Shown here: positions 16,972 through 27,128 of the stretch, in pieces
Numbering within the stretch: position 1 is the first letter of the stretch
How the letters are laid out: every line of letters starts with the position of its first letter
Assembly: GCF_004209755.1 (NCBI RefSeq)
Contig: NZ_CP035913.1
Span: forward strand, 5,022,001 to 5,086,000
Length of the DNA: 64,000 bases
Direction: 5' to 3'
DNA from: Pseudoduganella lutea
GTDB taxonomy: Bacteria; Pseudomonadota; Gammaproteobacteria; Burkholderiales; Burkholderiaceae_D
Translations under genes and position numbers: made by a program
The notes under the pieces: model-generated
Databases searched by the model: none
What the model was told of the DNA's origin: nothing
The model's input: only the letters and a program-made list of their open reading frames with translations

Positions 16972-18324
16972 TCAGATCGCATCCATCGTGATCTGGATCG
17001 ACAGGCCGCCGCCTTCGCGATTGCTCAGTTGTAATTCCGCACCATGCCGCAGCAGCACGCGCTCGACGATTGCCAGGCCGAGGCCGGCACCATTGGCCTG
17101 GCTGCGCGATTCGTCCAGCCGGGTGAACGGCTTCAGCAGCTCGGCCATCCGATCTTCCGGCACGCCCACGCCATGGTCCTGCACTTCGATGGTTACCCGC
17201 CTCGCCGTGTGCATGCCCTTGACGGTACAGCGGATGTCTATCTCGGCCACGTCCGTGCCCGGAGTCTTGCCATAGCGGCGCGCGTTCTCGATCAGGTTGT
17301 GGAACACCCGTTTCAGGTCGGTGACGTTGCCGCGCAGCTGGACATCGCAGGCGATGTCGGTGGTGACTTTCACGTCCGGCAGGCGGGAAACCTCATGGGC
17401 CACTTCGTCCAGCATGGCCGGCACGTCCACCGGCACGAAGGTGGACGATTCGGTCGGCTTCGCGTAATCGAGGAACTGGGCGATGATCGCATCCATCTGC
17501 GCGAGGTCGGATTTCATGCCGTCGCGCGCGTCCGGCGTCAGGTCCGCCATCTCCACTTCAAGCTGCATCCGCGTCAGCGGTGTGCGCAGGTCGTGCGAAA
17601 TGCCGGCCAGGATCACGGCGCGGTCCGATTCGACCTGCTGCAGGTCGTCCACCATCTGGTTGAAGCTGCGGTTCGCCTGCCGGATCTCCTGCGGCCCCTT
17701 CTCGGGCAGCGGCTCGGGCCGGCGGCCTTGCGCGATGGCGCGGGCCGCGACCGTGAGCCGGCGCAGCGGCGCATTGACGAGGCTGGAAATGGCGGCTGCG
17801 CCCAGCAGCGAGACAAGCGATACCACGGCGGCCCAGCCGAGCCACTGGATGCCCGTCAGCCAGGGAATGCGCTCGCGCTCGAGCATCAGCCAGTAGGCAT
17901 CCTCGCCGATATTGAAGCTGACCCAGAAGCCGCGCATGCCGTTGACGCGCGCGGAAAAGCGCGTGTTCTTGCCCAGCTTGGCCTTGACGAGCCGCTCGAT
18001 ATCCGGCATCAGCGCGATGTCGGGCGGCGGGTCGACTTCATCGTTTTCTTCCAGGAGGAAGACGCGGATGCCTTCGTTGGAAACCAGGTCGAACAGGAGC
18101 TCGGTGCGCAGCTCCGGGGCGGAGTGCGTCAGCGCCGCGCGCGTGATGGTGACGACCGAGATCACCTGCGCGGCCAGCTGCTGCGCCTGCGGGCCGCGCT
18201 GGACCCAGCTGATCATGCCGGTCCACGACGCCATCGACAGCGTCGTGAGCACGCCGAGCAGCAGGAAGGTGCGCCAGAACAGCCCGCTCTTCAGGCGGGC
18301 CAGCGAAATGCGACGGAACTTCAT
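16972..18324 (-). CDS. envZ: EnvZ-like sensor histidine kinase
   Basis: Inner-membrane sensor kinase of 450 aa. There are two membrane segments (about 17-37 and 160-185) flanking a periplasmic domain, a HAMP linker, the H-box ISHDLRTPLTRM, the N-box NLIENARRYG, and the G1 (DHGVGVP) and G2 (GAGLGLAI) boxes. The H-box phrase is the EnvZ one. It starts 13 bp after the OmpR stop in the same transcript. Expected role: phosphorylate and dephosphorylate OmpR in response to osmotic or envelope conditions. Confidence 0.93.
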   Translation of the reverse strand: MKFRRISLARLKSGLFWRTFLLLGVLTTLSMASWTGMISWVQRGPQAQQLAAQVISVVTITRAALTHSAPELRTELLFDLVSNEGIRVFLLEENDEVDPPPDIALMPDIERLVKAKLGKNTRFSARVNGMRGFWVSFNIGEDAYWLMLERERIPWLTGIQWLGWAAVVSLVSLLGAAAISSLVNAPLRRLTVAARAIAQGRRPEPLPEKGPQEIRQANRSFNQMVDDLQQVESDRAVILAGISHDLRTPLTRMQLEVEMADLTPDARDGMKSDLAQMDAIIAQFLDYAKPTESSTFVPVDVPAMLDEVAHEVSRLPDVKVTTDIACDVQLRGNVTDLKRVFHNLIENARRYGKTPGTDVAEIDIRCTVKGMHTARRVTIEVQDHGVGVPEDRMAELLKPFTRLDESRSQANGAGLGLAIVERVLLRHGAELQLSNREGGGLSIQITMDAI

Positions 18325-18337
18325 CGGACGGCACGCA

Positions 18338-19168
18338 TCAACGCGGCTGTCCCTCCGGGATGAACACGTAACCCAGGCCCCACACGGTCTGGATGTACAG
18401 CGGGCTGGAAGGATCCGGCTCGATCAGCTTGCGCAGGCGCGAGATCTGCACGTCCAGCGAGCGGTCGAACACCTCGTACTCGCGGCCGCGCGCCAGTTCC
18501 ATCAGCTTTTCGCGCGACAGCGGCTGGCGTGCATGGCGGGCAAACACTTTCAGCACGGAGAATTCGCCGGTGGTCAGCGGCACCGTTTCGCCATTCTTCT
18601 TCAGCGTGCGCGTGCCCAGGTCCAGCACGAACTGGCCGAACTCGAAGGTTTGCGGCGTTTCCGATGGCGCGCCGGGGATTTCATCGGGCCCCTTGCGGCG
18701 CAGCACCGCGCCGATGCGGGCCACCAGTTCGCGCGGGTTGAATGGCTTGGGCAGGTAGTCGTCCGCCCCCATTTCAAGGCCGACGATGCGGTCCACATCC
18801 TCGCCCTTGGCTGTCAGCATGATGATCGGCGTCTGGTCGCCGGCGCCGCGCAGGCGGCGGCAGATCGACAGGCCATCCTCGCCCGGCAGCATCAGGTCGA
18901 GCACCAGCAGATCGTAGCGTTCGCGCAGCCACAGCTTGTTCATCGCGGTGGCGTTTTCCGCGGTGAAGACATTGAAGCCCTGTTCGGTCAGGTAGCGGCG
19001 CAAGAGGTCGCGCAGGCGGACGTCGTCGTCCACGACCATGATCTTGGCCTGGTGGCCGCCATGCGAGGCACTGGTGGAAGAGGTGGAGCCCGCGGTGGAG
19101 CCCGCATTGGAACCCGCATTGGAACCCGCATTGGAACCATTACTGCTGGAATCGGTCGAAGTAGTCAT
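18338..19168 (-). CDS. ompR: OmpR response regulator with a GSNA-repeat N-terminal extension
   Basis: DNA-binding response regulator of 276 aa, closely matching E. coli OmpR: VVDDDVRLRDLLRRYLTEQGF, VLDLMLPGEDGLSICRRLR (phospho-acceptor Asp), KPFNPREL, and a winged-helix effector domain ending QTVWGLGYVFIP. E. coli OmpR starts almost directly at the receiver. Here about 40 extra residues precede it, rich in Ser, Gly, Asn and Thr and encoded by 12-bp tandem repeats (GSNA units). The only in-frame ATG giving the whole receiver is at the far end, so the extension is probably translated, although no strong ribosome-binding site precedes it. It is followed by envZ. Confidence 0.92.
   Translation of the reverse strand: MTTSTDSSSNGSNAGSNAGSNAGSTAGSTSSTSASHGGHQAKIMVVDDDVRLRDLLRRYLTEQGFNVFTAENATAMNKLWLRERYDLLVLDLMLPGEDGLSICRRLRGAGDQTPIIMLTAKGEDVDRIVGLEMGADDYLPKPFNPRELVARIGAVLRRKGPDEIPGAPSETPQTFEFGQFVLDLGTRTLKKNGETVPLTTGEFSVLKVFARHARQPLSREKLMELARGREYEVFDRSLDVQISRLRKLIEPDPSSPLYIQTVWGLGYVFIPEGQPR
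19083..19142. repeat. Five 12-bp tandem repeats inside ompR
   Basis: Five consecutive 12-bp units of the type TTGGAACCCGCA (three TTGGAAC units, two GTGGAGC variants). Read on the minus strand they encode GSNA/GSTA tetrapeptides. The unit length is a multiple of three, so gain or loss of units keeps the frame. Confidence 0.9.
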
Positions 19169-19245
19169 ATTGCTGTCGGAATTGTCAGAAGCATGTCGCT
19201 ATGGTAACGTCTTAACGCAATGAAAAGCGCGCACGCATGGGCCCA

Positions 19246-19269
19246 TTACAAAGTGTTACAAACTTTACC
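19246..19269. promoter_or_regulatory. Candidate OmpR-type operator (10-bp direct repeats)
   Basis: TTACAAA occurs twice exactly 10 bp apart (19246 and 19256) and is followed by a TTTACC half-copy. Direct repeats with one-turn spacing and the element GTTACA are what OmpR-family regulators bind. The site lies between ompR and the divergent small secreted gene and could serve both. Confidence 0.45.
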
Positions 19270-19351
19270 CAATCACCCTTATACCCATGGGGAAAGGGGC
19301 ATACACTTCGTCCATCGGGTACAGGTTACCAGACACGAACGAGGACATGGC

Positions 19352-19720
19352 ATGAGCAAGCAGGCACACGATCGAAGCAGGGCAAACGCGCAATGCGCGC
19401 GTGCCGCGATCGCGTCGCTGCTGGTGGCGGTATGCGGCTTGCTGCCCTCGCTCGCCCATGCAGGCCCGAATGACGGGCCACCACGGCGCGACAACCAGCA
19501 GCAGCAACAGCAGCGTCGCGACAGCCAGTGGGGCGATGGCGCCGATGCACGGTCCTTCGAGGCGCGCGCCGAAGAGCAGCGCCGGATCATGCAGGAGAAT
19601 GCCAGCAATGCGGAAATTTCCCGCCGCATGAGCCGCATGACGCCCGACGAGCGGCGCGACCTGCGCCGCCAGATCAACGATGCGCGCATCGAAGTGTATT
19701 CAAACCCACCGCGCCGCTGA
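19352..19720 (+). CDS. Small secreted protein, Gln/Arg-rich, unknown function
   Basis: Exported protein of 122 aa. A long signal peptide ends near LPSLAHA. The mature part starts with a Gln run in a basic, Asn-containing region, then a helical Glu/Arg-rich part ending MTPDERRDLRRQINDAR. GAGGA lies before the ATG. Small periplasmic proteins with a TPDER..LR..I motif are frequent in Burkholderiales and uncharacterised. It is divergent from ompR and next to a possible OmpR site, so it may be an OmpR target. It ends before a strong terminator. Confidence 0.75.
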   Translation: MSKQAHDRSRANAQCARAAIASLLVAVCGLLPSLAHAGPNDGPPRRDNQQQQQQRRDSQWGDGADARSFEARAEEQRRIMQENASNAEISRRMSRMTPDERRDLRRQINDARIEVYSNPPRR

Positions 19721-19741
19721 TCTTCCCGCCACTCCTTTCAA

Positions 19742-19769
19742 GGCCGGTCACTACCTGACCGGCCTTTTT
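19742..19769 (+). terminator. Rho-independent terminator
   Basis: Perfect 9-bp stem GGCCGGTCA / TGACCGGCC with a 5-base loop, followed by TTTTT. It sits 22 bp after the stop of the small secreted protein gene. Confidence 0.92.
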
Positions 19770-19939
19770 GCTGTCGATCGCATTGGCCGGACGACTTTCC
19801 TGCGTTGCGCCTTGTCTGCAGCACGACACATTTTCCACTACATCATAGATGCTTGGCGGCAATCAAATTGCCGATAGGGAAAAATTCTTAAAGTATCTCC
19901 TACAGCGTTTCTTGATTCTGAGAAATATTGGGGATTCCA

Positions 19940-21834
19940 ATGGAAATCGGTGGCGAAACGGCAGTCATGCCGGATGAGGAAATGGCCGAACCCATCGTCG
20001 GGCGCGACGATGGCATCTGGCTGCGCGCCGATGCGCCGCCATCGGCCCTGGCGGCGGCTGTCGACGCCCTGTTCCAGGCCGGTGCCTTCCTGGCCGGTCT
20101 CGATTACGCCGTGTTCCAGCGCATGCTGTACGGGGCCGGGCCCGCACTGCCCGCGGCGTGGCATGGCCAGCCGCTCGTGCGTGTGGCCGATGCCATGGTG
20201 TCGTTCGAACCAGCCCGTCGTGGCCTGTACCGGTCCCCCAGGATCGAGTCCGGCGTTGCCTCGTGCTTTTTCGAGCCGGTGCTGCTTGCCAATGCCGTCG
20301 GCATCCCGGAACTGTCCAGGCTGGAATTCGACGAATTCGTGGCCGACATGTGGTGCAAGGGCATCCGCTTCGGCATCGATGTACCGACCGTGCGGGCCGT
20401 GATGGCTGCCGGAGGAAGGGCACGCATCGTGGTTGCCCGCCGCCTCGACCCCGTGGATGGACGCAATGCGACCATCGTCGAGGTATCGCCGCAACTGCGC
20501 CGCTGCAATGCGCCACGCGCATTGGCCAATGGCCGCTTCGACCTGCACGCATTTGAAAACCGCTTCCCGCAAGTGAAGGCGCAGGTGCGGCTGTTGCGCA
20601 AGGACCCGTGCACCGCCGGCACGCGCGGTATCGACCTGTCCGGCGAGCCGATCGAGGCGACGGCCGGCACGGACCTGGAGCTCACGGCCGTTGCCGGCCC
20701 GGGTACCGTGATCGAGCACCTGGACGGCCACGACTACCTGGTTTCCGCCGCCGAGGGTTTCGTCAACATCGACCGGAACGGCCGTCTGTCGATCGGGCCA
20801 AAGATCGTCGGCCGGGATGGTGCCAGCGTGCGCACCACCGGCAACCTGCAACTGGCCGGCGACTATGAGGAATTTGGCGACGTGGAGGAAAACGTCATCG
20901 TCGAAGGCAGTGGCATCACCATCCACGGCAACGTGTTCGGCCATATCGCCTCGCGCGGCGGCGCCGTGCACCTCAAGCGCAACCTGATGGGGGCAGCGTC
21001 GTCAATGGCGCCGGTGCGATCCGCGTGGGCGGCGTCGCGGCAAACGCGGTGCTGCAGGCGGCAGGTGGCGAAGTAACGATCCGCGAGGCGCAGAACTGCG
21101 TAATCAGCGCCGCCCGGGTGACGATCGGCGAAGCGACCAACTGTGAAATCGTGGCCGACGAGGTGGTGATCGGCATCGCCAGCGGCTGCGCGATCGCCGG
21201 CCGCAACATGGCAATCACCGTGGCCGGCCCCCGCAAGGGCAGCGAAATGCTGCTGTTCGCGCTGGTCCCCGACACCCGCGACGACGACGAAGCCATTACC
21301 GACCTCGCGGCCCGCGCGGCCAGTTGCCGGGCCACGGTGCAGGCATACAGTGCCATGGTCCACGATATCGGCAGCCGCCAGGATGTGCGCAGCTACCTGG
21401 CGCTGGCCACCCGCGTGCGGGCCGGGGAAGTCGCGCTGACCGCCCCGCAGCAGGCGCTGTTCAGGAAAATGGGGGAACAGCTCGCGCCGGCGCTGAACGA
21501 GATCGCCCAGGTGTCGCTTGCCGGCAACGGCGCGCGGGTGCAGTTGAACGATCTTCAAGGCCAGCTGGAAAAGGCACGGCAGCGCCGCGGCGCAATCGCC
21601 GCCACGGCCTCTTGCGCGGTCAAGGTCATCGATGGCGACACCGTACTGCGCACCATGCTGTACCACCCGGATACCGGCCTGCCCACCCGCCTGGCGACAA
21701 AGGACATCAAGGCGCACCTGCGGGCCGGCTCGTGGAGCCACGCGTCCGTGCTGCAGGCTGCCGACGGTGCGTTCGACTGGTCATCCGCTGCGTCACATCC
21801 GATCCGTCAGGATAGTCCCGACAGGAAACATTGA
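19940..21834 (+). pseudogene. FapA-like (DUF342) protein, interrupted by a one-base frameshift
   Basis: Two overlapping frames together encode one DUF342/FapA protein of about 631 aa. The first runs from ATG 19940 (GGGGA just upstream) to the repeat region IVEGSGITIHGNVFGHIASRGGAVHLKRNLMG; the second continues with GGSVVNGAGAIRVGGV and the following beta-helix repeats, then a C-terminal coiled region. The junction is the G-run at 20989-20993: five Gs are present and six are needed. The same-frame continuation meets a stop at 21076. Explanations are a true inactivating mutation, a read error in a homopolymer, or slippage. FapA proteins are linked to flagellar assembly or polarity, and the next gene is a CheW. 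Confidence 0.8.
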
Positions 21835-21914
21835 GCATCCTCAACACTGGAACGGGGGGCAACCTTAGCATGGAGAATGCGCAACTTTGCCGCATGACGG
21901 ACGAAAGGAACACC

Positions 21915-22439
21915 ATGCAAACCAAGCACTCACCAGCAACGATCAAGGCGCTGGCATCACCCGGATCCGGCGGCCCGCAGGGCGACGCCGAGGCGCGGCA
22001 ATATCTCACGTTCCGTCTCGGCGGGCTGGAATATGCGCTCGATTATGCCAACGTGCAGGAACTGCGGCCGCTGCAGGCGCTCGAACGCTTCGCAACCGAC
22101 GGCGAAATCATCAGCGGCGTCGCCGTTTCGCGCGGCATCATCATGCCGGTCGTCGACATGCGCATCGCGTTCGGCCCGCGGCCGTCGGAGCACGACCCGC
22201 AGACCGACGTGATCATCCTCAAGCTGTCCACCTGCGTGATGGGCATGGTGACCGATGGCGTGACGGACCTCGTCATGCTGGCCAGCCGGGACATCAAGCC
22301 GATCCCGAACGTGGCGGCGGAAGTCGACTATCTGCTGGGCCTTGCGGATGCGGGCGGCCGCCGGTTGATCGTCGTCGACATCGACAGGCTGATGGCGATC
22401 CGCCGCACCAGGCCGGACAGCCTGCACGCCGCCGCGTGA
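21915..22439 (+). CDS. CheW-like chemotaxis coupling protein
   Basis: Cytoplasmic adaptor of 174 aa linking chemoreceptors to CheA. The CheW domain runs YLTFRLGGLEYALDYANVQELRPL, VSRGIIMPVVDMRIAFG, and a GRRLIVVDIDRLM end. I start at ATG 21915, which has AAAGGA at good distance. A TTG at 21831 that overlaps the FapA stop would add 28 residues and allow coupling. The N-terminal 30 residues are low in conserved features. Probably a specialised CheW since no other chemotaxis gene is near, apart from the FapA-like gene before it. Confidence 0.9.
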   Translation: MQTKHSPATIKALASPGSGGPQGDAEARQYLTFRLGGLEYALDYANVQELRPLQALERFATDGEIISGVAVSRGIIMPVVDMRIAFGPRPSEHDPQTDVIILKLSTCVMGMVTDGVTDLVMLASRDIKPIPNVAAEVDYLLGLADAGGRRLIVVDIDRLMAIRRTRPDSLHAAA

Positions 22440-22450
22440 TGTGGCGGACG

Positions 22451-22480
22451 CAAAAGAAAACGCCGCCCGAGGGCGGCGTC
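22451..22480 (-). terminator. Rho-independent terminator, mainly for the minus-strand ABC-F gene
   Basis: CGCCGCCC / GGGCGGCG stem with a two-base loop (22461-22478). On the minus strand it is followed by TTTTCTTTTG, a good U-tract, 26 bp after the ABC-F stop. On the plus strand it may also end the cheW transcript, with a poorer tail. Confidence 0.78.
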
Positions 22481-22506
22481 GTTGTATTGCCGTTCCGTTT
22501 CCTCGC

Positions 22507-24504
22507 TCAGGCCAGCGCCTCGAGCTGTTCCTGCAAGCCCAGCCATTCCTCTTCCAGCTGCGCCAGGTCTTTCGTGTAGAAAGCCTGGTCCGCCAGCAGC
22601 GTCTTCAGTTTCGGCTTGTTGGCCGCTTCGTAGATTGCCGGGTCCTGCAATTGCGCGTCGACGTCGGCCTTTTGCGCATTGCGCTTGGCGATCTGCTCTT
22701 CCAGCCGCTTGATCTTGTTCTCGATCGGCTTGCGTTGCGCGGCCAGGCGCTGGCGCTGCTCCGCTTCCAGCCGCTTCTGTTCGCGCTTGTCGACGGCTGG
22801 CGCGGCCGGCGGCGGCGCCACCGGTGAAGTCGAAGGATACGCCGTCTTGTGTTCCTTGCCGGCCGCCGGCAGCACGTCGGTTCCCTTGCCCAGCTTGGTC
22901 TTGAACAGCCAGTCCTTGTAGTCGTCCAGGTCGCCATCGAACGGTTGCAGCATGCCGTCGGCAACGATGATGAACTGGTCGGTCGTCGCCCGCAGCAGGT
23001 GCCGGTCGTGCGATACCACCACCAGCGTGCCCTCGAACTGTGCCAGCGCCTCGGTCAGCGCCTCGCGCGTTTCCAGGTCCAGGTGGTTGGTCGGTTCATC
23101 GAGCAGCAGCAGGTTTGGCCGCTGCCACACGATCAGCGCCAGCGCCAGGCGTGCCTTCTCGCCGCCGGAGAACGGCGCGATCGAACTCGTCACCATCGTG
23201 CCGGGGAAGTTGAAGCCACCGAGGAAGTTGCGCAGCTCCTGTTCGCGCACCGTGGGCGCGATCTTCTGCAGGTGCCACAGCGGCGATTCGTCGTGGCGCA
23301 GCATCTCCACCTGGTGCTGGGCGAAATAGCCGATGATCAGGCCCTTGCCGGTGGTCGCCGTGCCGGCCAGCGGCGCCAGGTCGCCGGCCACCGTCTTGAT
23401 CAGCGTGGACTTGCCGGCACCGTTCACGCCGAGCAGGCCGATGCGCTGGCCCGTCTGCAGGCTGAAGTTGATGCCGTGGACGATCGTCTTTTCCTTCACC
23501 TCGTAGGTGACGGGATCTTCGCTGCGGTAGCCGGCATCCACATCCTCCAGCACCAGCAGCGGATTCGGCGCGGAGAGCGGCTCGCGGAACTCGAACGAGA
23601 ATTCGGCGGCGGCGCGCAGCGGCGCCAGTTCTTCCATCTTCGCCAGCGCCTTCATGCGGCTCTGCGCCTGCTTGGCCTTCGACGCCTTGGCCTTGAAGCG
23701 GTCGATGAACGACTCCAGGTGCGCCTTCTTGCGCGCCTGCTTCTCGGCGGCGCCGGCCATCAGCACCATCTGCGCGGCGCGCTGGCGCTCGAAACTCGAG
23801 TAGTTGCCGGAGTAGCGCTTCAGCTTGCGGTCGTCGATGTGCACGATCACGTTGACGATCTCGTCGAGGAAATCGCGGTCGTGGGAAATGATGATCAGGG
23901 TGCCGGCATAGCGCTTGAGCCAGTCCTCGAGCCAGATGATCGCGTCCAGGTCCAGGTGGTTGGTCGGTTCATCGAGCAGCAGCAGGTCGGAAGGGCACAT
24001 CAGCGCCTGCGCCAGGTTCAGGCGCATGCGCCAGCCGCCGGAGAAACTGGCCACGGGCTGCTGCATCTGGTCCAGCGTGAAGCCCAGGCCCAAGAGCAGC
24101 TGTTCGCCGCGCGACTGCACCGTGTACGCATCGGCATCGGCCAGGGCCACGTGGGCATTGCCCAGCGCAAGCCCCTGCTCGGCGGAGTCGGGCAGCGATT
24201 CCAGCCGCTCCAGCTCCGCCTGCAGTTTGCGCAGGTTGACGTCGCCATCGATCGCGTAGTCGAGCGCATTGCGCTGCAGCGGCGGCGTTTCCTGCGCCAC
24301 GTAAGCCATGCGCCACTTGGCCGGGAAATCGATATTGCCCTGGTCCGGGTGCAGCTCGTTGCGCAGCATGGCGAACAGGCTGGATTTGCCGGCACCATTG
24401 GCGCCGATGAGGCCGATCTTGTCACCGGGGTTCAGTGTCAGGTCGACGTTTTCCAGCAGCGGCTTCACACCGCGCATCAGGCTTACTTGTTCGAGACGAA
24501 TCAT
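22507..24504 (-). CDS. ABC-F family ATPase (YheS-like)
   Basis: Soluble twin-ATPase of 665 aa without membrane segments. ABC domain 1 has GANGAGKSS, LSFSGGWRMRL-type signature and DEPTNHLDLDAI; domain 2 has GVNGAGKST, FSGGEKARLALAL and DEPTNHLDLETRE. The inter-domain linker is basic and helical. The C-terminus is a predicted coiled coil (about 565-665). This is the ABC-F plan of ribosome-associated translation factors; the layout fits YheS/Uup-type housekeeping members rather than antibiotic-resistance ones. It is the last gene of the dap-prmB cluster, 111 bp after prmB. Confidence 0.93.
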   Translation of the reverse strand: MIRLEQVSLMRGVKPLLENVDLTLNPGDKIGLIGANGAGKSSLFAMLRNELHPDQGNIDFPAKWRMAYVAQETPPLQRNALDYAIDGDVNLRKLQAELERLESLPDSAEQGLALGNAHVALADADAYTVQSRGEQLLLGLGFTLDQMQQPVASFSGGWRMRLNLAQALMCPSDLLLLDEPTNHLDLDAIIWLEDWLKRYAGTLIIISHDRDFLDEIVNVIVHIDDRKLKRYSGNYSSFERQRAAQMVLMAGAAEKQARKKAHLESFIDRFKAKASKAKQAQSRMKALAKMEELAPLRAAAEFSFEFREPLSAPNPLLVLEDVDAGYRSEDPVTYEVKEKTIVHGINFSLQTGQRIGLLGVNGAGKSTLIKTVAGDLAPLAGTATTGKGLIIGYFAQHQVEMLRHDESPLWHLQKIAPTVREQELRNFLGGFNFPGTMVTSSIAPFSGGEKARLALALIVWQRPNLLLLDEPTNHLDLETREALTEALAQFEGTLVVVSHDRHLLRATTDQFIIVADGMLQPFDGDLDDYKDWLFKTKLGKGTDVLPAAGKEHKTAYPSTSPVAPPPAAPAVDKREQKRLEAEQRQRLAAQRKPIENKIKRLEEQIAKRNAQKADVDAQLQDPAIYEAANKPKLKTLLADQAFYTKDLAQLEEEWLGLQEQLEALA

Positions 24505-24516
24505 GCTTTACTTATC

Positions 24517-24538
24517 AGAGCTTCAGTTGGTCGGCGGT
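24517..24538. repeat. Remnant duplication of the prmB 3' end
   Basis: These 22 bases match the last codons and stop region of prmB at 24618-24639 with one mismatch; weaker similarity continues for about 30 bases upstream on the minus strand. It lies between prmB and the ABC-F gene and looks like the scar of a short tandem duplication. Confidence 0.7.
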
Positions 24539-24615
24539 CGGGAGGAAGACCCCAGGTCCATCTTGTCGCCCATGGGGAGACGACGGTCCGGGGCCTCGAT
24601 GAGCCACAGTGTTTA

Positions 24616-25500
24616 TTAGAGCTTCAGCTGGTCGGCGGTGAGGAGAAACACCATGTCGTCTCCCTGGCTGGTGGTCAGCCACGTCAGGCCCATGTCGCCG
24701 AAGGCCGCTTCCGCGAACGCCTTCTCGTTGCCGATCTCGACGATCAGCAGGCCGTCGTCGGTCAGCCGCTCGGCGGCGCCGGCCACGATCCGGCGCACCA
24801 GGTCCATGCCGTCCACGCCGCCATCGAGGGCGATCTGCGGCTCATGGCGGTATTCCTGCGGCAGCCGCGCCATGGAACCGGAATTCACGTACGGCGGGTT
24901 GGTGATGATCAGGTCGTATTTTTTCTGCGGCACGGCGGCGTACAGATCCGACTGGATCAGGTTCACGCGGTCTTCCAGCTTGTAGGTTTCCACGTTGCGG
25001 CGTGCCACTTCCAGCGCATCGGCCGAGATGTCGACGGCATCGACCTGCGCGTCCGGGAACGCGTCCGCCATCATGATCGCCAGGCAGCCGGACCCCGTGC
25101 ACAGTTCCAGCACGTTGGCGATGCCTTCCGGGTTGTTGACCCATGGCGAGAAGTACTCGGGAATCAGCTCGGCGATGTAGGAGCGCGGCACGATCGTGCG
25201 CTCGTCCACGTAGAACTGGTAGGTGCCCAGCCATGCCTCGTTGGTGATGTAGGCGGCCGGCACGCGCTCGGTGGCACGGCGCTCGATCACGTCCAGCACG
25301 CGCTGGATTTCGTCGGGCAGCAGCCGCGCGTCGAGGAAAGGATCGAGCCTGTCCAGCGGCAGCTTGAGCGTGTGCAGGACCAGGTAGGCCGCCTCGTCGA
25401 AGGCCTCGGCGCTGCCATGGCCAAAGAACAGTTTCTCGGTGTTGAAGCGGGTCGTCGCGTAGCGCAGCAGGTCGCGCGGCGTGGCAAAGATGGTGGTCAT
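24616..25500 (-). CDS. prmB: Ribosomal protein L3 N5-glutamine methyltransferase PrmB
   Basis: SAM-dependent methyltransferase of 294 aa that methylates a glutamine of ribosomal protein L3. The N-terminal helical domain contains LFFGHGSAEAFDEA, typical of PrmB rather than PrmC. The Rossmann domain has LELCTGSGCLAIMMA, VDAVDISADALEVA and the catalytic NPPY (TNPPYVNSG). Length matches E. coli PrmB. It lies 13 bp downstream of dapE, a gene order common in beta-proteobacteria. Confidence 0.95.
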   Translation of the reverse strand: MTTIFATPRDLLRYATTRFNTEKLFFGHGSAEAFDEAAYLVLHTLKLPLDRLDPFLDARLLPDEIQRVLDVIERRATERVPAAYITNEAWLGTYQFYVDERTIVPRSYIAELIPEYFSPWVNNPEGIANVLELCTGSGCLAIMMADAFPDAQVDAVDISADALEVARRNVETYKLEDRVNLIQSDLYAAVPQKKYDLIITNPPYVNSGSMARLPQEYRHEPQIALDGGVDGMDLVRRIVAGAAERLTDDGLLIVEIGNEKAFAEAAFGDMGLTWLTTSQGDDMVFLLTADQLKL

Positions 25501-25513
25501 GGTGTTCCTTCGT

Positions 25514-27017
<1,504 letters not shown>

Positions 27018-27128
27018 GGGTATTCGGGTGGGCGCGCGGCCGCCGGCGGCCGGCCAAAGTGCGCCATTATAGCCGGTCGAACCGGCCACGGAGCCGGCTT
27101 GCCGCACCTGGCGCCCGCGGCTGTTGAC

